Source: Streptomyces sp. sk2.1
Lineage (GTDB): Bacteria > Actinomycetota > Actinomycetes > Streptomycetales > Streptomycetaceae
Assembly: GCF_008120935.1 (NCBI RefSeq)
Contig: NZ_RDBO01000086.1
Coordinates: forward strand, 119,365 to 153,740
Reading direction: 5' to 3'
DNA: 34,376 nt
Position numbers and translations under genes: made by a program. Shown in pieces: positions 15,341 through 23,039 of this stretch (the first letter of the stretch is position 1; each line of letters starts with the position of its first letter). The notes below the pieces were generated by a model, which saw only the letters and a list, made by a program, of their open reading frames with translations, had not been told where the DNA came from and searched no databases.

Positions 15341-16285
15341 ATGAGCACGAGCACCTCCGGTCCCATCCGCGTGCCCGACGCCTTCGCCGCGTGCTACACC
15401 CGGCACAGCGGCGCCTCCGGCCGTGCCTGGATCGCCGCGCTGCCCGGCCTGGCCGGTGAGTTCCTGGACCGTTGGGCGCTGCGACCGGACGGCCCTCCGG
15501 ACCACGGCATGGCCTCCCTCGTCCTGCCGGTGACCCGTGCGGACGGCACGCCCGCGGTGCTGAAGCTCCAGCAGGTCACCGAGGACAACGCCGGTGCCGC
15601 GTCGGGTCTGCGCGTGTGGAACGGCGACGGGGTGGTGCGCCTGCTCGACCACGACGCGGACAGCGGCACCATGCTGCTGGAACGGCTGGACGCGAGCCGG
15701 CCGCTGTCGTCGGTGGCCGACGACACGGCCGCCCTGCGCATCCTGGCCGAGCTGCTGGCCCGGCTGGTCGCGGTGCCCGCACCGCCGGACATCCGACGGC
15801 TGGCCGATGTCGCCGCGGCCATGCTGGACGGGACGCCCCGCGCGGTGCCCGCACTGAGCGACCCGGCCGAGCAGCGGCTGGTGCGCACCTGCGCGTCAGC
15901 GGTGGCCGAACTCGTCGGCGAGTCCGGTGACCGCCTGCTGCACTGGGACCTGCATGACGACAACGTCCTCGCCGCCGAGCGGGAACCCTGGCTGGCCATC
16001 GACCCCGAGCCCCTGGCCGGCGATCCCGGTTTCGAGCTGCTGCCCGCGCTGACCAACCGCTGGGCGGAAACGGTGGCGACCGGCGACGTGACGCGCTCGG
16101 TGCTCCACCGCTTCGACCTGCTGACCGAGGCGCTCGGGCTGGACCGGGAACGGGCGGTCGGCTGGACGCTGGGCCGGGTCCTGCAGAACGCGCTGTGGGA
16201 CATCGAGGACGGCGAAACCGCTCTGGACCCGGCCCAGGTCGCCATCGCCACGGGCCTGTTGGACCGGTCGGCGCGGAAACACTGA
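15341..16285 (+). CDS. aminoglycoside/hydroxyurea phosphotransferase family kinase (PF04655 type)
   Basis: A 314-residue APH-fold kinase of the streptomycin 6-phosphotransferase/hydroxyurea phosphotransferase family. Visible are the ATP-binding lysine in PAVLKLQ (K75), the catalytic loop HWDLHDDN (H201, D203, N208; Trp replaces the usual Gly after His) and the metal-binding LAIDPEPLAGDPGFELLP (D221), where the ID-P-x-x-x-G-D-P pattern is diagnostic for the family. Characterised members phosphorylate streptomycin at O-6 or hydroxyurea. It lies about 1.5 kb beyond the urease operon, and hydroxyurea acts on urease, so a hydroxyurea link is conceivable but unproven. ATG 15341 has AAGGAG upstream. 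Confidence 0.85.
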   Translation: MSTSTSGPIRVPDAFAACYTRHSGASGRAWIAALPGLAGEFLDRWALRPDGPPDHGMASLVLPVTRADGTPAVLKLQQVTEDNAGAASGLRVWNGDGVVRLLDHDADSGTMLLERLDASRPLSSVADDTAALRILAELLARLVAVPAPPDIRRLADVAAAMLDGTPRAVPALSDPAEQRLVRTCASAVAELVGESGDRLLHWDLHDDNVLAAEREPWLAIDPEPLAGDPGFELLPALTNRWAETVATGDVTRSVLHRFDLLTEALGLDRERAVGWTLGRVLQNALWDIEDGETALDPAQVAIATGLLDRSARKH

Positions 16286-16314
16286 CACGTCTCGGGCACT
16301 GACACGCCTCGGGC
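16281..16314. repeat. 17-bp tandem duplication spanning the stop codon of the phosphotransferase gene
   Basis: Two adjacent copies, 16281-16297 and 16298-16314, differ at one base (ACTGACACG then T or C then CTCGGGC). The first contains the TGA of the upstream gene; the second repeats it. It is a recent local slippage duplication with no effect on the protein. Confidence 0.85.
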
Positions 16315-16490
16315 GCCGGGCCGCGGGGCCGGACCCTCTTCTCGGACCAGTCCGGTGGACACCGCCCCCGTACCGCTCGCGACACCGCGCGGCGGGGCCG
16401 GGGCACCGCGTGTGCGCCGGGCCCGGAGAGGGCCCGGCCGCCCGGTGCGCACGCTCCTCGCACGCGGCCGCCCGGCCCCGCCCGGTGCCG

Positions 16491-17528
16491 TCAGGACAGC
16501 GCGGCCGGTGCTCCCCCGTGCGGGGTCAGCCGCGCGATCCGGGCCAGGCGGCGCAGCGAGTCCACCAGGGCCGCCCGGTCGTACGTGCTGGTCGTGACGA
16601 GCACCTCGTCGGCGCCGGTCTCCTCGATGGCCGTTTCGAGACCGGCGGCGACCTCGTCCTCCGTACCCTGGAGGTGGCCCTTCAGCCCGTCCTCGTAGAA
16701 GCGGCGCTCCTTCTCCGTCATGGTTCTCGCCCCGATCCGGTCGGGCGGGCCGAGCGGCGGGAAGACTCCGTGGGTGCGGGAGTGCGCCATGGACCACGCC
16801 TCCGGCATCAGCAGCCGCCGGGCCTCCCGCGCGCTTCCGGCGACCGCGACGGTACCCGCGACGACCACGTACGGTTCCGCGGCCCGGGCGGAGGGGCGGA
16901 AGTCCCGTCGGTAGCGTTCGACGGCGCGCAGCAGTTTCTCCCGGCCACGCAGGTCGCCGATCACCAGTGGCAGCCCGGCCGCCGCCGCGATGCCGGCGCC
17001 CTCCCCGGTGGCCAGCACGAACGGGGGTATGCGCAGCCCCTCGGCGGGGCGGGCGTGGACCTGTGGGTGGGCCTGTTGCGTACCGTCCAGCCAGCCGAGC
17101 AGTTCGGCCAGCTGTGCCGCGAAGTCGTCGGCGGCCGGCCGGTCGGTGCCCAGCGCCCTGCGGATGCCGTCGGTGAAGCCGACCGAGCGGCCGATGCCCA
17201 TGTCGATCCGGCCGGGGAACAGGGACTCCAGTACGCCGAACTGCTCGGCCACCACCATGGGCCGGTGGTTGGGGAGCATCACCCCGCCCGTCCCGACCCG
17301 GATGGTGGAGGTCGCCGCCGCGACGGCCGCGGCCAGCACGGTCGGCGCGGAACCGGCGACGCCCGGCACACTGTGGTGCTCGGACACCCAGAACCGGTGG
17401 TATCCGAGCGCCTCGGCCTCCTCGGCGAGACGTACGGTGTCGCGCAGCGCCTCGGGGCCGTCGTGCCCCTCGCGGGTGCGGGAACGGTCGAGCACGGAAA
17501 ACCGGGTGGATGCGATCACGGAACTCAC
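16491..17528 (-). CDS. LLM-class flavin-dependent oxidoreductase (MsnO8-like)
   Basis: About 345 residues of the bacterial luciferase/LLM TIM-barrel family, which uses reduced FMN or F420 to oxidise or reduce organic substrates. Signatures are FSVLDRSRTREG at the N-terminus, EALGYHRFWVSEHHSVPGVAGSAP, RVGTGGVMLPNHRPMVVAEQFG and FPGRIDMGIGRSVGF. The N-terminal FSVLDRSRTREG is typical of the MsnO8 subgroup named from mensacarcin biosynthesis, but this gene is not in a biosynthetic cluster. Start choice is open: GTG 17528 is used, with GTG 17519 and GTG 17543 possible. The gene is convergent with the phosphotransferase and downstream of the DoxX/DUF6381 pair on the same strand. Confidence 0.85.
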   Translation of the reverse strand: MSSVIASTRFSVLDRSRTREGHDGPEALRDTVRLAEEAEALGYHRFWVSEHHSVPGVAGSAPTVLAAAVAAATSTIRVGTGGVMLPNHRPMVVAEQFGVLESLFPGRIDMGIGRSVGFTDGIRRALGTDRPAADDFAAQLAELLGWLDGTQQAHPQVHARPAEGLRIPPFVLATGEGAGIAAAAGLPLVIGDLRGREKLLRAVERYRRDFRPSARAAEPYVVVAGTVAVAGSAREARRLLMPEAWSMAHSRTHGVFPPLGPPDRIGARTMTEKERRFYEDGLKGHLQGTEDEVAAGLETAIEETGADEVLVTTSTYDRAALVDSLRRLARIARLTPHGGAPAALS

Positions 17529-17655
17529 ACCCTTGTGCAACACCCGTGCGGCGCCAGGATTCCCCGCCCCTGCTTCTCCCGCCCGCCGCTCTCCCCGCCT
17601 TCCGCCTTTCCCTGTCCTTCGCCCGGTTCCTCGGCTCCGGGGCCGCGCCGCCCGG

Positions 17656-17685
17656 CCTTCATTTCATGGGCCTTCATTCCATGGG
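17656..17685. repeat. 15-bp tandem duplication across the DUF6381 stop codon
   Basis: Two copies of CCTTCATTYCATGGG (17656-17670, 17671-17685) lie at the 3' end of the DUF6381 gene. On the coding strand each copy carries P-M-[EK]-stop, so the stop codon is duplicated. This is replication slippage with a harmless outcome. Confidence 0.8.
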
Positions 17686-17865
17686 GTAGATGTCCCCGCT
17701 CGCCATGCCGCTCACCTGCTCGCTCTCCGATTCGATCCTGCGGGCCTTGTCCTCCAGGCGCCGACGCTCCTCCGGGTCGGTGGCCCGCTCGGCCTCGCCC
17801 TTCAAGTCCTTCGCCTTGGCGCGCAGTTGCCGTACACGGCTGCGGAGTTCGTCCGACTCGCTCAT
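17674..17865 (-). CDS. DUF6381 family small protein
   Basis: A 63-residue, strongly charged, probably coiled-coil protein matching the small Streptomyces DUF6381 family. Two helical stretches (ELRSRVRQLRAKAKDLKGEA and PEERRRLEDKARRIESESEQ) are followed by the conserved tail SGMASGDIYPME. Function is unknown. ATG 17865 has AAGGAG at good spacing. It begins 23 nt after the DoxX-like gene stop on the same strand, so the two are probably one transcript. Confidence 0.82.
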   Translation of the reverse strand: MSESDELRSRVRQLRAKAKDLKGEAERATDPEERRRLEDKARRIESESEQVSGMASGDIYPME

Positions 17866-17888
17866 GATCGCTCCTTGGGTGGTTCTCC

Positions 17889-18347
17889 TCAGCCCCGGCA
17901 CCGGTGCCGTCGGCACCGGCAAGCACCCGGGGCCGCGGAACGGGCTTTCGCGCCCAGGAAGCCGAGCCCGATGCCCAGCATCCAGAAGTCCTTGGCCAGG
18001 GGGGTGCCGTCCTGGGTGGGCCGCAGACTGCCCGGTTCCCGCATTCCGGGGACCCGCAGGTACAGCCCGACCAGGCCCCCGGCGAACCCCGTCAGCGCCA
18101 GCCCCGCCAGTCGCGTCGGCACGAAGGGGGTGAGCAGGGTGCCGCCGACCGCGATCTCCGACCAGGCCAGCAGCCGGGTGAACCGTTCGGGCTCGATCCG
18201 CCGCAGGAACGGGTAGGCGGCGCAGGCCATGCCGTGCAGGCCCTGCGCCGTCTCCGCGTCGGCCTTCAGTTTGCCCAGGCCGGAGTTGAGGACGAACGCG
18301 CCGATGGCGAGGCGAGGGGGCACGTCGCGCGGTTCGATTGTCGTCAT
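17889..18347 (-). CDS. DoxX-like integral membrane protein
   Basis: A 152-residue membrane protein with four hydrophobic helices: RLAIGAFVLNSGLGKL near the N-terminus, LAWSEIAVGGTLLTPFV, AGLALTGFAGGLVGLYL, and FWMLGIGLGFLGA near the end. The layout, the R-x-x-x-G-x-F-x-L-N-S-G-L-G-K start and the helix order match DoxX/DoxX-like proteins, which are often linked to thiol or redox homeostasis, though their activity is poorly defined. The C-terminus is Cys/Arg-rich (ACRCRRHRCRG), which is unusual. ATG 18347 has GGAGG upstream. First gene of a pair with DUF6381. Confidence 0.75.
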   Translation of the reverse strand: MTTIEPRDVPPRLAIGAFVLNSGLGKLKADAETAQGLHGMACAAYPFLRRIEPERFTRLLAWSEIAVGGTLLTPFVPTRLAGLALTGFAGGLVGLYLRVPGMREPGSLRPTQDGTPLAKDFWMLGIGLGFLGAKARSAAPGACRCRRHRCRG

Positions 18348-18642
18348 GGGAGCCTCCGTCCCTCTGGTACCGGCCCCTCGTCGAGCTTATCCAGTGGGCG
18401 CGATCGGCGCTCCGCAAGGAGTCCCCGGCCCCGGCGGAGTCACCCGGCGTCCGGCCGTGCGGCGCGCCGGACCCCGCGCCAGGACGCCGGGGCGCAGCAC
18501 TCCCGTACCGGTGATGTCGACTTCTGTTGCCCACCGAGCAACCCGGGGCCCGCGTACGTCGTCTTGATCCACAGCAAGGCGGTTCGCCGCGAGTGACAGG
18601 TCATGTCAAAACCCCACGAGTGCCCGGGTCAGCACACCAGGT

Positions 18643-18678
18643 AGCTATACACCTCATGTATACACATTATGTATAGCT
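18643..18678. promoter_or_regulatory. double overlapping operator (two TATACA-N5-TGTATA dyads)
   Basis: Two perfect dyads, TATACA-N5-TGTATA at 18646-18662 and again at 18659-18675, overlap by 4 bp so that the shared centre reads TGTATACA. The whole element is bounded by outer perfect arms AGCTATACA (18643-18651) and TGTATAGCT (18670-18678). Dyad centres are 13 bp apart. It is strikingly AT-rich in this genome and lies 38 bp before the TPR gene start. It should be a cooperative binding site for a dimeric repressor or activator; the regulator is not identifiable and is not adjacent. Confidence 0.85.
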
Positions 18679-18715
18679 GTTCGGATTCCGTCCCGGGCAC
18701 GCGCGAAAGGTTCCC

Positions 18716-19783
18716 ATGCACAGCAAGGCACTGGCGCCCGAGTACCAAGGCGCCCTCACGAAGATGTCGGTGAACTCCTCCCTCACGGACGTACTGGCTG
18801 AAGGCGTACGGCACTTGAAGGAGGCCGAACGCTCCGGATCCGGCGGGGAGGTGGCCCGGTGCAATCTCGCCGTGGCCGAGGCGCACCGCAGGCTCGGCAA
18901 CGTGGCGGAGGCCGACCTGGCGTGGAAGGCCAGTTACCGGGCCGCGCGCTCGGCCGAGGACCTCGGGGCGATGGCCTGGGCGTTGTGGAGCGGCGGGACG
19001 CTGGCCCGCCAGCGCGGCGAACTCAGGCTGGCTTTCCGGCTGTTGGGCCTCGCAGCCGACATGGGCAAGCGCGGCGGGGACATCGTCGCCCGCGGCTACT
19101 CGCTCGCGGGTCTCGCGGAGACCGGGCGGATCCAGGGCGACTACCGGACCGTCGCCGCCCTGCACGAACAGCTGCTGGCGGAGGCGCGCGCACGCGGCGA
19201 GGCGCGCCACACCGTGTGGGCCCTGGAGGGCATCGCGCAGATCCACCGCAACACGGGCTCGCTCGACACCGCCCTGGCCATGTTCGAGGAGGCGGCCGAG
19301 CTCGCGGGCAACGCCGACGACCGGCGCGGCCGGGCATGGGCGTTGCGCGGCATCGCCGACATCGTCTCCCTGCGGGACGAGCCGGAGCGCGCGCTGGCCC
19401 TGCTCGCGGAGGCCGAACTCACGTGCCGGGAGATGAAGTTGTCCAGCGCGCTCGCCTACAACCACAAGATGCGCGCCAATGTCCTCTTCCGTGCCCGCCG
19501 GTACGAGGAGGCGCGCGCGATGTACGAGGAGGCGCTCGCGGAGTTCCGCGACATGACCGAGCCCCGGGGCGAGGCGCTGGCCCGGCTCGGTCTGGTCAAG
19601 TCGCTCGCACGGCTGGGCCGGGACCGCGACGACACCGCGAAGGACCTGGGCGAGTTGCGCCGCACCCTGGACCGGATAGGCCTGCTCAACGCCCGGGAGA
19701 TGGTGGACAAGGCGTACGCCGAACTCGGGGTGGCACCGGCCGGTGCCGGTGCCGGCACGGACGGGGAGGGCGGACGCCGATGA
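18716..19783 (+). CDS. tetratricopeptide-repeat protein
   Basis: A 355-residue protein made of helical TPR-like repeats from about residue 25 to 320: GEVARCNLAVAEAHRRLGN, then HTVWALEGIAQIHRNTGSLDTALAMFEEA, GRAWALRGIADI, NHKMRANVLFRARRYEEARAMYEEAL. There is no signal peptide or enzymatic domain, so it is a cytoplasmic scaffold or regulator by inference. ATG 18716 is preceded by AAAGG; Met17 is an alternative start. The gene is controlled by the double operator just upstream and overlaps the polyprenyl synthase start (ATGA, 19780-19783), so both are translated together and probably act together. Confidence 0.82.
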   Translation: MHSKALAPEYQGALTKMSVNSSLTDVLAEGVRHLKEAERSGSGGEVARCNLAVAEAHRRLGNVAEADLAWKASYRAARSAEDLGAMAWALWSGGTLARQRGELRLAFRLLGLAADMGKRGGDIVARGYSLAGLAETGRIQGDYRTVAALHEQLLAEARARGEARHTVWALEGIAQIHRNTGSLDTALAMFEEAAELAGNADDRRGRAWALRGIADIVSLRDEPERALALLAEAELTCREMKLSSALAYNHKMRANVLFRARRYEEARAMYEEALAEFRDMTEPRGEALARLGLVKSLARLGRDRDDTAKDLGELRRTLDRIGLLNAREMVDKAYAELGVAPAGAGAGTDGEGGRR

Positions 19784-20832
19784 CGCCCTCGCCAGTGACC
19801 CAGCGGGCCACCCCGCCCGAGGTGCTCGCCCGCTGCCGCGACCTCGTGCGCCCGGCGCTCGTCCGGGCGGTGCGGCGCCTGCACCCGTGGCACGCCGAGA
19901 TGGCCGCCTTCTCCCTCGGCTGGAACGCGGCGGACGGCACCCCCGTACCGGGCTCGCAGGGCAAGGGACTGCGCCAGGCCCTCGCGCTGCTCGGCGCCGA
20001 GGCGGCCGGGGCGCCGGCGCGGGAAGGGGTCGTCGGCGCCGTCGCCGTGGAGCTGATCCACGTCTTCTCCCTCATCCACGACGACATCATGGACGGCGAC
20101 GAGACCCGCAGGCAGCGGGCCACCGCGTGGAAGGCATACGGAACGGGTCCGGCGGTCCTCGCGGGCGACGCGCTCTTCGCCGCGGCGGTGCAGACCCTGG
20201 CCGAGGCACCCGGACCGCACGGCGCGGCGGCGGTGCGGCTGCTGGCCGGGACCCTGACCGAACTGGTGCGCGGCCAGGCCGACGACCTGCTCTTCGAGTC
20301 CCGGCCCTGGACCGGTCCGGAGGCGGTCCGGCCGCACGAATACCGGTGGATGGCCGAGCACAAGACGGGGGCGCTGCTCGGTTGCGCGGCGGGGCTGGGC
20401 GCCGTGCTCGCCGGGGCACCCGCCACGACTGCGGAGGCGCTCACCCGCGCGGGACGGCATCTCGGGGTGGCGTTCCAGGCGGTGGACGACCTCCTCGGGA
20501 TCTGGGGGGATCCCGAGGTCACGGGCAAGCCCGTGCACAACGATCTGCGGCGGCTGAAGAAGACGTACCCCGTCCTCGCGGCCCTGACCACGGACCACCC
20601 CGCCGCCCGGCGGCTCGCCGCGCTGCTCGACACCGGAATCCCGCTCGACGACACCACCGCCCGGCGGGCGGCCGGACTCGTCGAGGAGGCGGGCGGCCGC
20701 CGCGCCGTGCTGACCGAGGCCCAGCAGCAGCTGGAGCAGGCCCGCCGGAGCCTGGAGGACGTTCCGCTCGCTCCGGCCGCGCTCGGCGAGATCCTCGGGC
20801 TGCTCCCGTTCGTCGTCGACCGCACCGGGTGA
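19780..20832 (+). CDS. polyprenyl (geranylgeranyl-type) diphosphate synthase
   Basis: A 350-residue trans-isoprenyl diphosphate synthase. The first Asp-rich motif is DDIMD (101-105, in SLIHDDIMDGDETRR) and the second is DDLLGIWGD, with the adjacent GKPVHNDLRRLKKTYP that binds the diphosphate. The segment GSQGKGLRQAL corresponds to the GGKRxRP region that binds IPP. It condenses IPP with an allylic diphosphate; product length cannot be read reliably, but the sequence looks like the C20-type Streptomyces group. No terpene cyclase or carotenoid gene lies in the window, so the pathway is open. It follows the TPR gene in a coupled operon with a 12-bp stem hairpin downstream. Confidence 0.9.
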   Translation: MTPSPVTQRATPPEVLARCRDLVRPALVRAVRRLHPWHAEMAAFSLGWNAADGTPVPGSQGKGLRQALALLGAEAAGAPAREGVVGAVAVELIHVFSLIHDDIMDGDETRRQRATAWKAYGTGPAVLAGDALFAAAVQTLAEAPGPHGAAAVRLLAGTLTELVRGQADDLLFESRPWTGPEAVRPHEYRWMAEHKTGALLGCAAGLGAVLAGAPATTAEALTRAGRHLGVAFQAVDDLLGIWGDPEVTGKPVHNDLRRLKKTYPVLAALTTDHPAARRLAALLDTGIPLDDTTARRAAGLVEEAGGRRAVLTEAQQQLEQARRSLEDVPLAPAALGEILGLLPFVVDRTG

Positions 20833-20860
20833 CCAGGACGCCACACCCCGCGTAGTGCAA

Positions 20861-20918
20861 CCCTCGGGCCTCCCGGCCCCGGCCGCTCCTCTCCTCACCC
20901 CGCGGCGAGGCCCGAGGG
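20861..20918. terminator. hairpin downstream of the polyprenyl synthase gene
   Basis: Perfect 12-bp arms CCCTCGGGCCTC (20861-20872) and GAGGCCCGAGGG (20907-20918) are separated by 34 nt, starting 29 nt after the stop codon. There is no T-run, as is usual for actinomycete terminators. Confidence 0.6.
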
Positions 20919-20965
20919 CACACCGACGACCTGGACGGACGGTGTCCGAGCCCCGAACCGACTCG

Positions 20966-20981
20966 ACTAATTCGCATTAGT
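20966..20981. promoter_or_regulatory. palindromic operator ACTAAT-N4-ATTAGT with adjacent TTGACT -35
   Basis: Six-bp perfect arms around TCGC in an AT-rich patch, followed by TTGACT at 20985-20990, which may be the -35 box of the promoter of the secreted propeller gene starting at 21040. This layout suggests repression or activation by a dimeric regulator. Confidence 0.6.
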
Positions 20982-21039
20982 ACCTTGACTTCGTCTGTCG
21001 GCGGGTCCGAAGCTGAGCGCCTCCCACCGTGAGGACGCC

Positions 21040-22617
21040 ATGAGTGAGATCACCCGAAGAGGGTTCGGCCGCATGGCCGGGCTGGCCGCGCTGACCGCAG
21101 GTTTTTCCCTGGGGGCGGGGGTCCCCGCCGAAGCCGTCGCCGCGGGGACCGGCAGGTTCGAGTCGCGTTTCCTGAGTTCGTTCGCCCAGCGCCGCTACTT
21201 CACGTACCCCACCCACAACGGCTTCGTCGATGCCGAACGCATCGTGCTCGGCCAGCGGGAGACCGGAGCCACCAGTCTGTGGGAGGTGGATCTGCGCTCG
21301 GGCCGGGAACGGTTCCTGGCGCGCTTCGCCACCCCGGCGGACGACCGCAACCCCTTCGTCTGGTGGAACGTCCACTCCGGGCACCTCGTCACCTGCGCCG
21401 AGAACGCCGTGTGGTCGGTCGGCCTGGCCGCCTCCGCGCCCACTCCCGTAAAGCTCTACTCACCGCCGACGGGCCGCGCGCTCAGTGTGGTCGTCAACCT
21501 CCACCCGGCGGGGGACAGGGTCCTGTGCAGCCATTACCCGGCGCCGATCGCCGCCGGTCCCACCAAGACGGTGGAGATCGGCCTCCTCGACGGCCGTGTC
21601 CGGGAGGTCTTCTCCGGCAGTGTGTTCGCCACCCACTTCCAGTACAGCGCCCACGACCCCGAGTGGATCGGCTACTCGCTCGGCGGCAAGGTCCGCTCCT
21701 GGGCACTGCACCCGGTGCACGCGCCGCACGGCAAGCCGATCTGGGACCAGGACGCCGCCGGCGTCCCCATCGGAACCCATGAGGTGTGGAAGTCCCGGGC
21801 CGACACCGGCTGCCTCGTCGTGGGCATCGGCAGCAGCTCGGCGGGGCTGTGGATGGTCCATCCCGACGGCCGCCCCGCCCGGTTGCTGGCGCGGGGTCCC
21901 TCCGCGACGAACGGCGCCTACGACCACTGCGACCTCACGGCGGATGGCCGCTGGGCCGTGACCGACACCATGGGCCGCAAGGGCTCGACGCTCGGCCAGG
22001 TGGGAACCGTGGCACTGGTGGACCTGACCGGGGAGCACCCGCCGCGCACGCTGGGAACGGCCGGCTGGGGCTCGGCCCATCCCGGCCATCCGCACCCGGC
22101 CTTCTCGCCCGACGGCCGCCTCGTCGCCTACACCGACACCGAGGCCGCCACCGACCGCACCCGCGTGGTGCTGTGCGACTCGCGGGGCGACTGGGCACCC
22201 CGCCCGGCGGCGTGGGAGGCGGAGGCGGAGGACCTCGTGGCCACCACCACGGGCGGCCGCACCGAGGTCTTCACGGACCCGCAGTGCGGTGCGGGCCGCG
22301 GCCTGCTGTTCACGCCGAACGCCCCGGGCGGCACGCTCTCGTGCGAGTTCCGGCTGCCGGAATCCGGTCGGCGGACCCTGCGGTTGCGGGTGAAACGGCA
22401 CTACTCCAGGGGGATCTACCGGCTGTCGGTGAACGGAACCCCGGTCGGCGGTCCACTGGACCTGTACAGCCCCGTCGCGGCCTACGACGAACCGGAGTTC
22501 GCCGGGGTGTCCCTGCGGTCCGGGACCAACGTGCTCCGGCTGACACACCTGGGGCAGCGTCCCGAAAGCACCACGACCCCCGGGACCTGCGCCGTCGACC
22601 GCGTCGGCCTGCTCTGA
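21040..22617 (+). CDS. Tat-exported beta-propeller protein, oligogalacturonate lyase-like, with C-terminal beta-sandwich
   Basis: A 525-residue secreted protein. The Tat signal is ITRRGFGRMAGLAALTAG, with cleavage near AVAAG (about residue 35). Residues about 50-390 form WD/TolB-like blades with repeated DG-R and D-x-x-G patterns (TADGRWAVTDTMG, FSPDGRLVAYTDT), resembling oligogalacturonate lyase (pectate lyase family 22). HFQYSAHDPEWIGY and THEVWKSR carry histidines that may be the metal/catalytic set. Residues about 410-525 are a galactose-binding-like sandwich (LRLRVKRHYSRGIYRLSVNG, then GTNVLRLTHLG). It probably acts on plant or bacterial polysaccharide; the substrate is not established. 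ATG 21040 is chosen to give the intact Tat peptide. The gene is preceded by a palindromic operator and followed by a perfect hairpin. Confidence 0.72.
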   Translation: MSEITRRGFGRMAGLAALTAGFSLGAGVPAEAVAAGTGRFESRFLSSFAQRRYFTYPTHNGFVDAERIVLGQRETGATSLWEVDLRSGRERFLARFATPADDRNPFVWWNVHSGHLVTCAENAVWSVGLAASAPTPVKLYSPPTGRALSVVVNLHPAGDRVLCSHYPAPIAAGPTKTVEIGLLDGRVREVFSGSVFATHFQYSAHDPEWIGYSLGGKVRSWALHPVHAPHGKPIWDQDAAGVPIGTHEVWKSRADTGCLVVGIGSSSAGLWMVHPDGRPARLLARGPSATNGAYDHCDLTADGRWAVTDTMGRKGSTLGQVGTVALVDLTGEHPPRTLGTAGWGSAHPGHPHPAFSPDGRLVAYTDTEAATDRTRVVLCDSRGDWAPRPAAWEAEAEDLVATTTGGRTEVFTDPQCGAGRGLLFTPNAPGGTLSCEFRLPESGRRTLRLRVKRHYSRGIYRLSVNGTPVGGPLDLYSPVAAYDEPEFAGVSLRSGTNVLRLTHLGQRPESTTTPGTCAVDRVGLL

Positions 22618-22624
22618 GGACCGC

Positions 22625-22650
22625 GCGTGCGGCCCGTACGGGCCGCACGC
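22625..22650. terminator. perfect 26-bp palindrome, probable terminator
   Basis: Two 13-bp arms (GCGTGCGGCCCGT and its exact complement) meet without a spacer, 8 nt after the propeller gene stop. The central bases would form the loop. Confidence 0.7.
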
Positions 22651-23039
22651 CCCGCGCGACGGCCGGCCAGGACACCGGAATCACGCCCATCGGCAGTCAC
22701 GGCAGCGAAGGAACCCGCCCGCTCCGGGGCCCGGGAGCGAGAACACCCGGCCCGGCCCCGTCGACCCGCCGCTTACCACCGCCCCGTCCGGGCCGACCGG
22801 CGACGGCCGACGTCCCGGGGCCTGCCGCCGGAGCATCTTACCGGTCCAGCACGGCGGACCACCTCCGCCCCTCCCGGTCCCGCCGCCGCAGCAGCATATG
22901 ACTCGAACGTTTCCGCACGTCAGCCGGTCGGAGCCTTCCGGACAGATGGCCGGTGAACCCTTGACGCCACGCCGCCGATGCTATTGAGTGTGCGACCAAT
23001 AGACCAGTACGTGGGTACGCCCACCACGCGGAGGCGCGC
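22651..23039. promoter_or_regulatory. intergenic region upstream of the NCS1 permease, with candidate operator at 22981-23002
   Basis: 389 bp without an identifiable gene. CTATTG (22981-22986) and CAATAG (22997-23002) form a 6-bp inverted repeat with a 10-nt spacer, 38 bp before the permease start, in a locally AT-rich patch likely to be the promoter or operator. A 19-codon minus-strand frame (22838-22897) has good codon bias but no ribosome site and was not called. Confidence 0.4.

Noticed and set aside
22838..22897. 19-codon minus-strand frame (MLLRRRDREG...), possible leader peptide
   Set aside because: Codon bias is good, but there is no Shine-Dalgarno, no downstream gene on that strand, and no match to the known actinobacterial Cys leader peptides.
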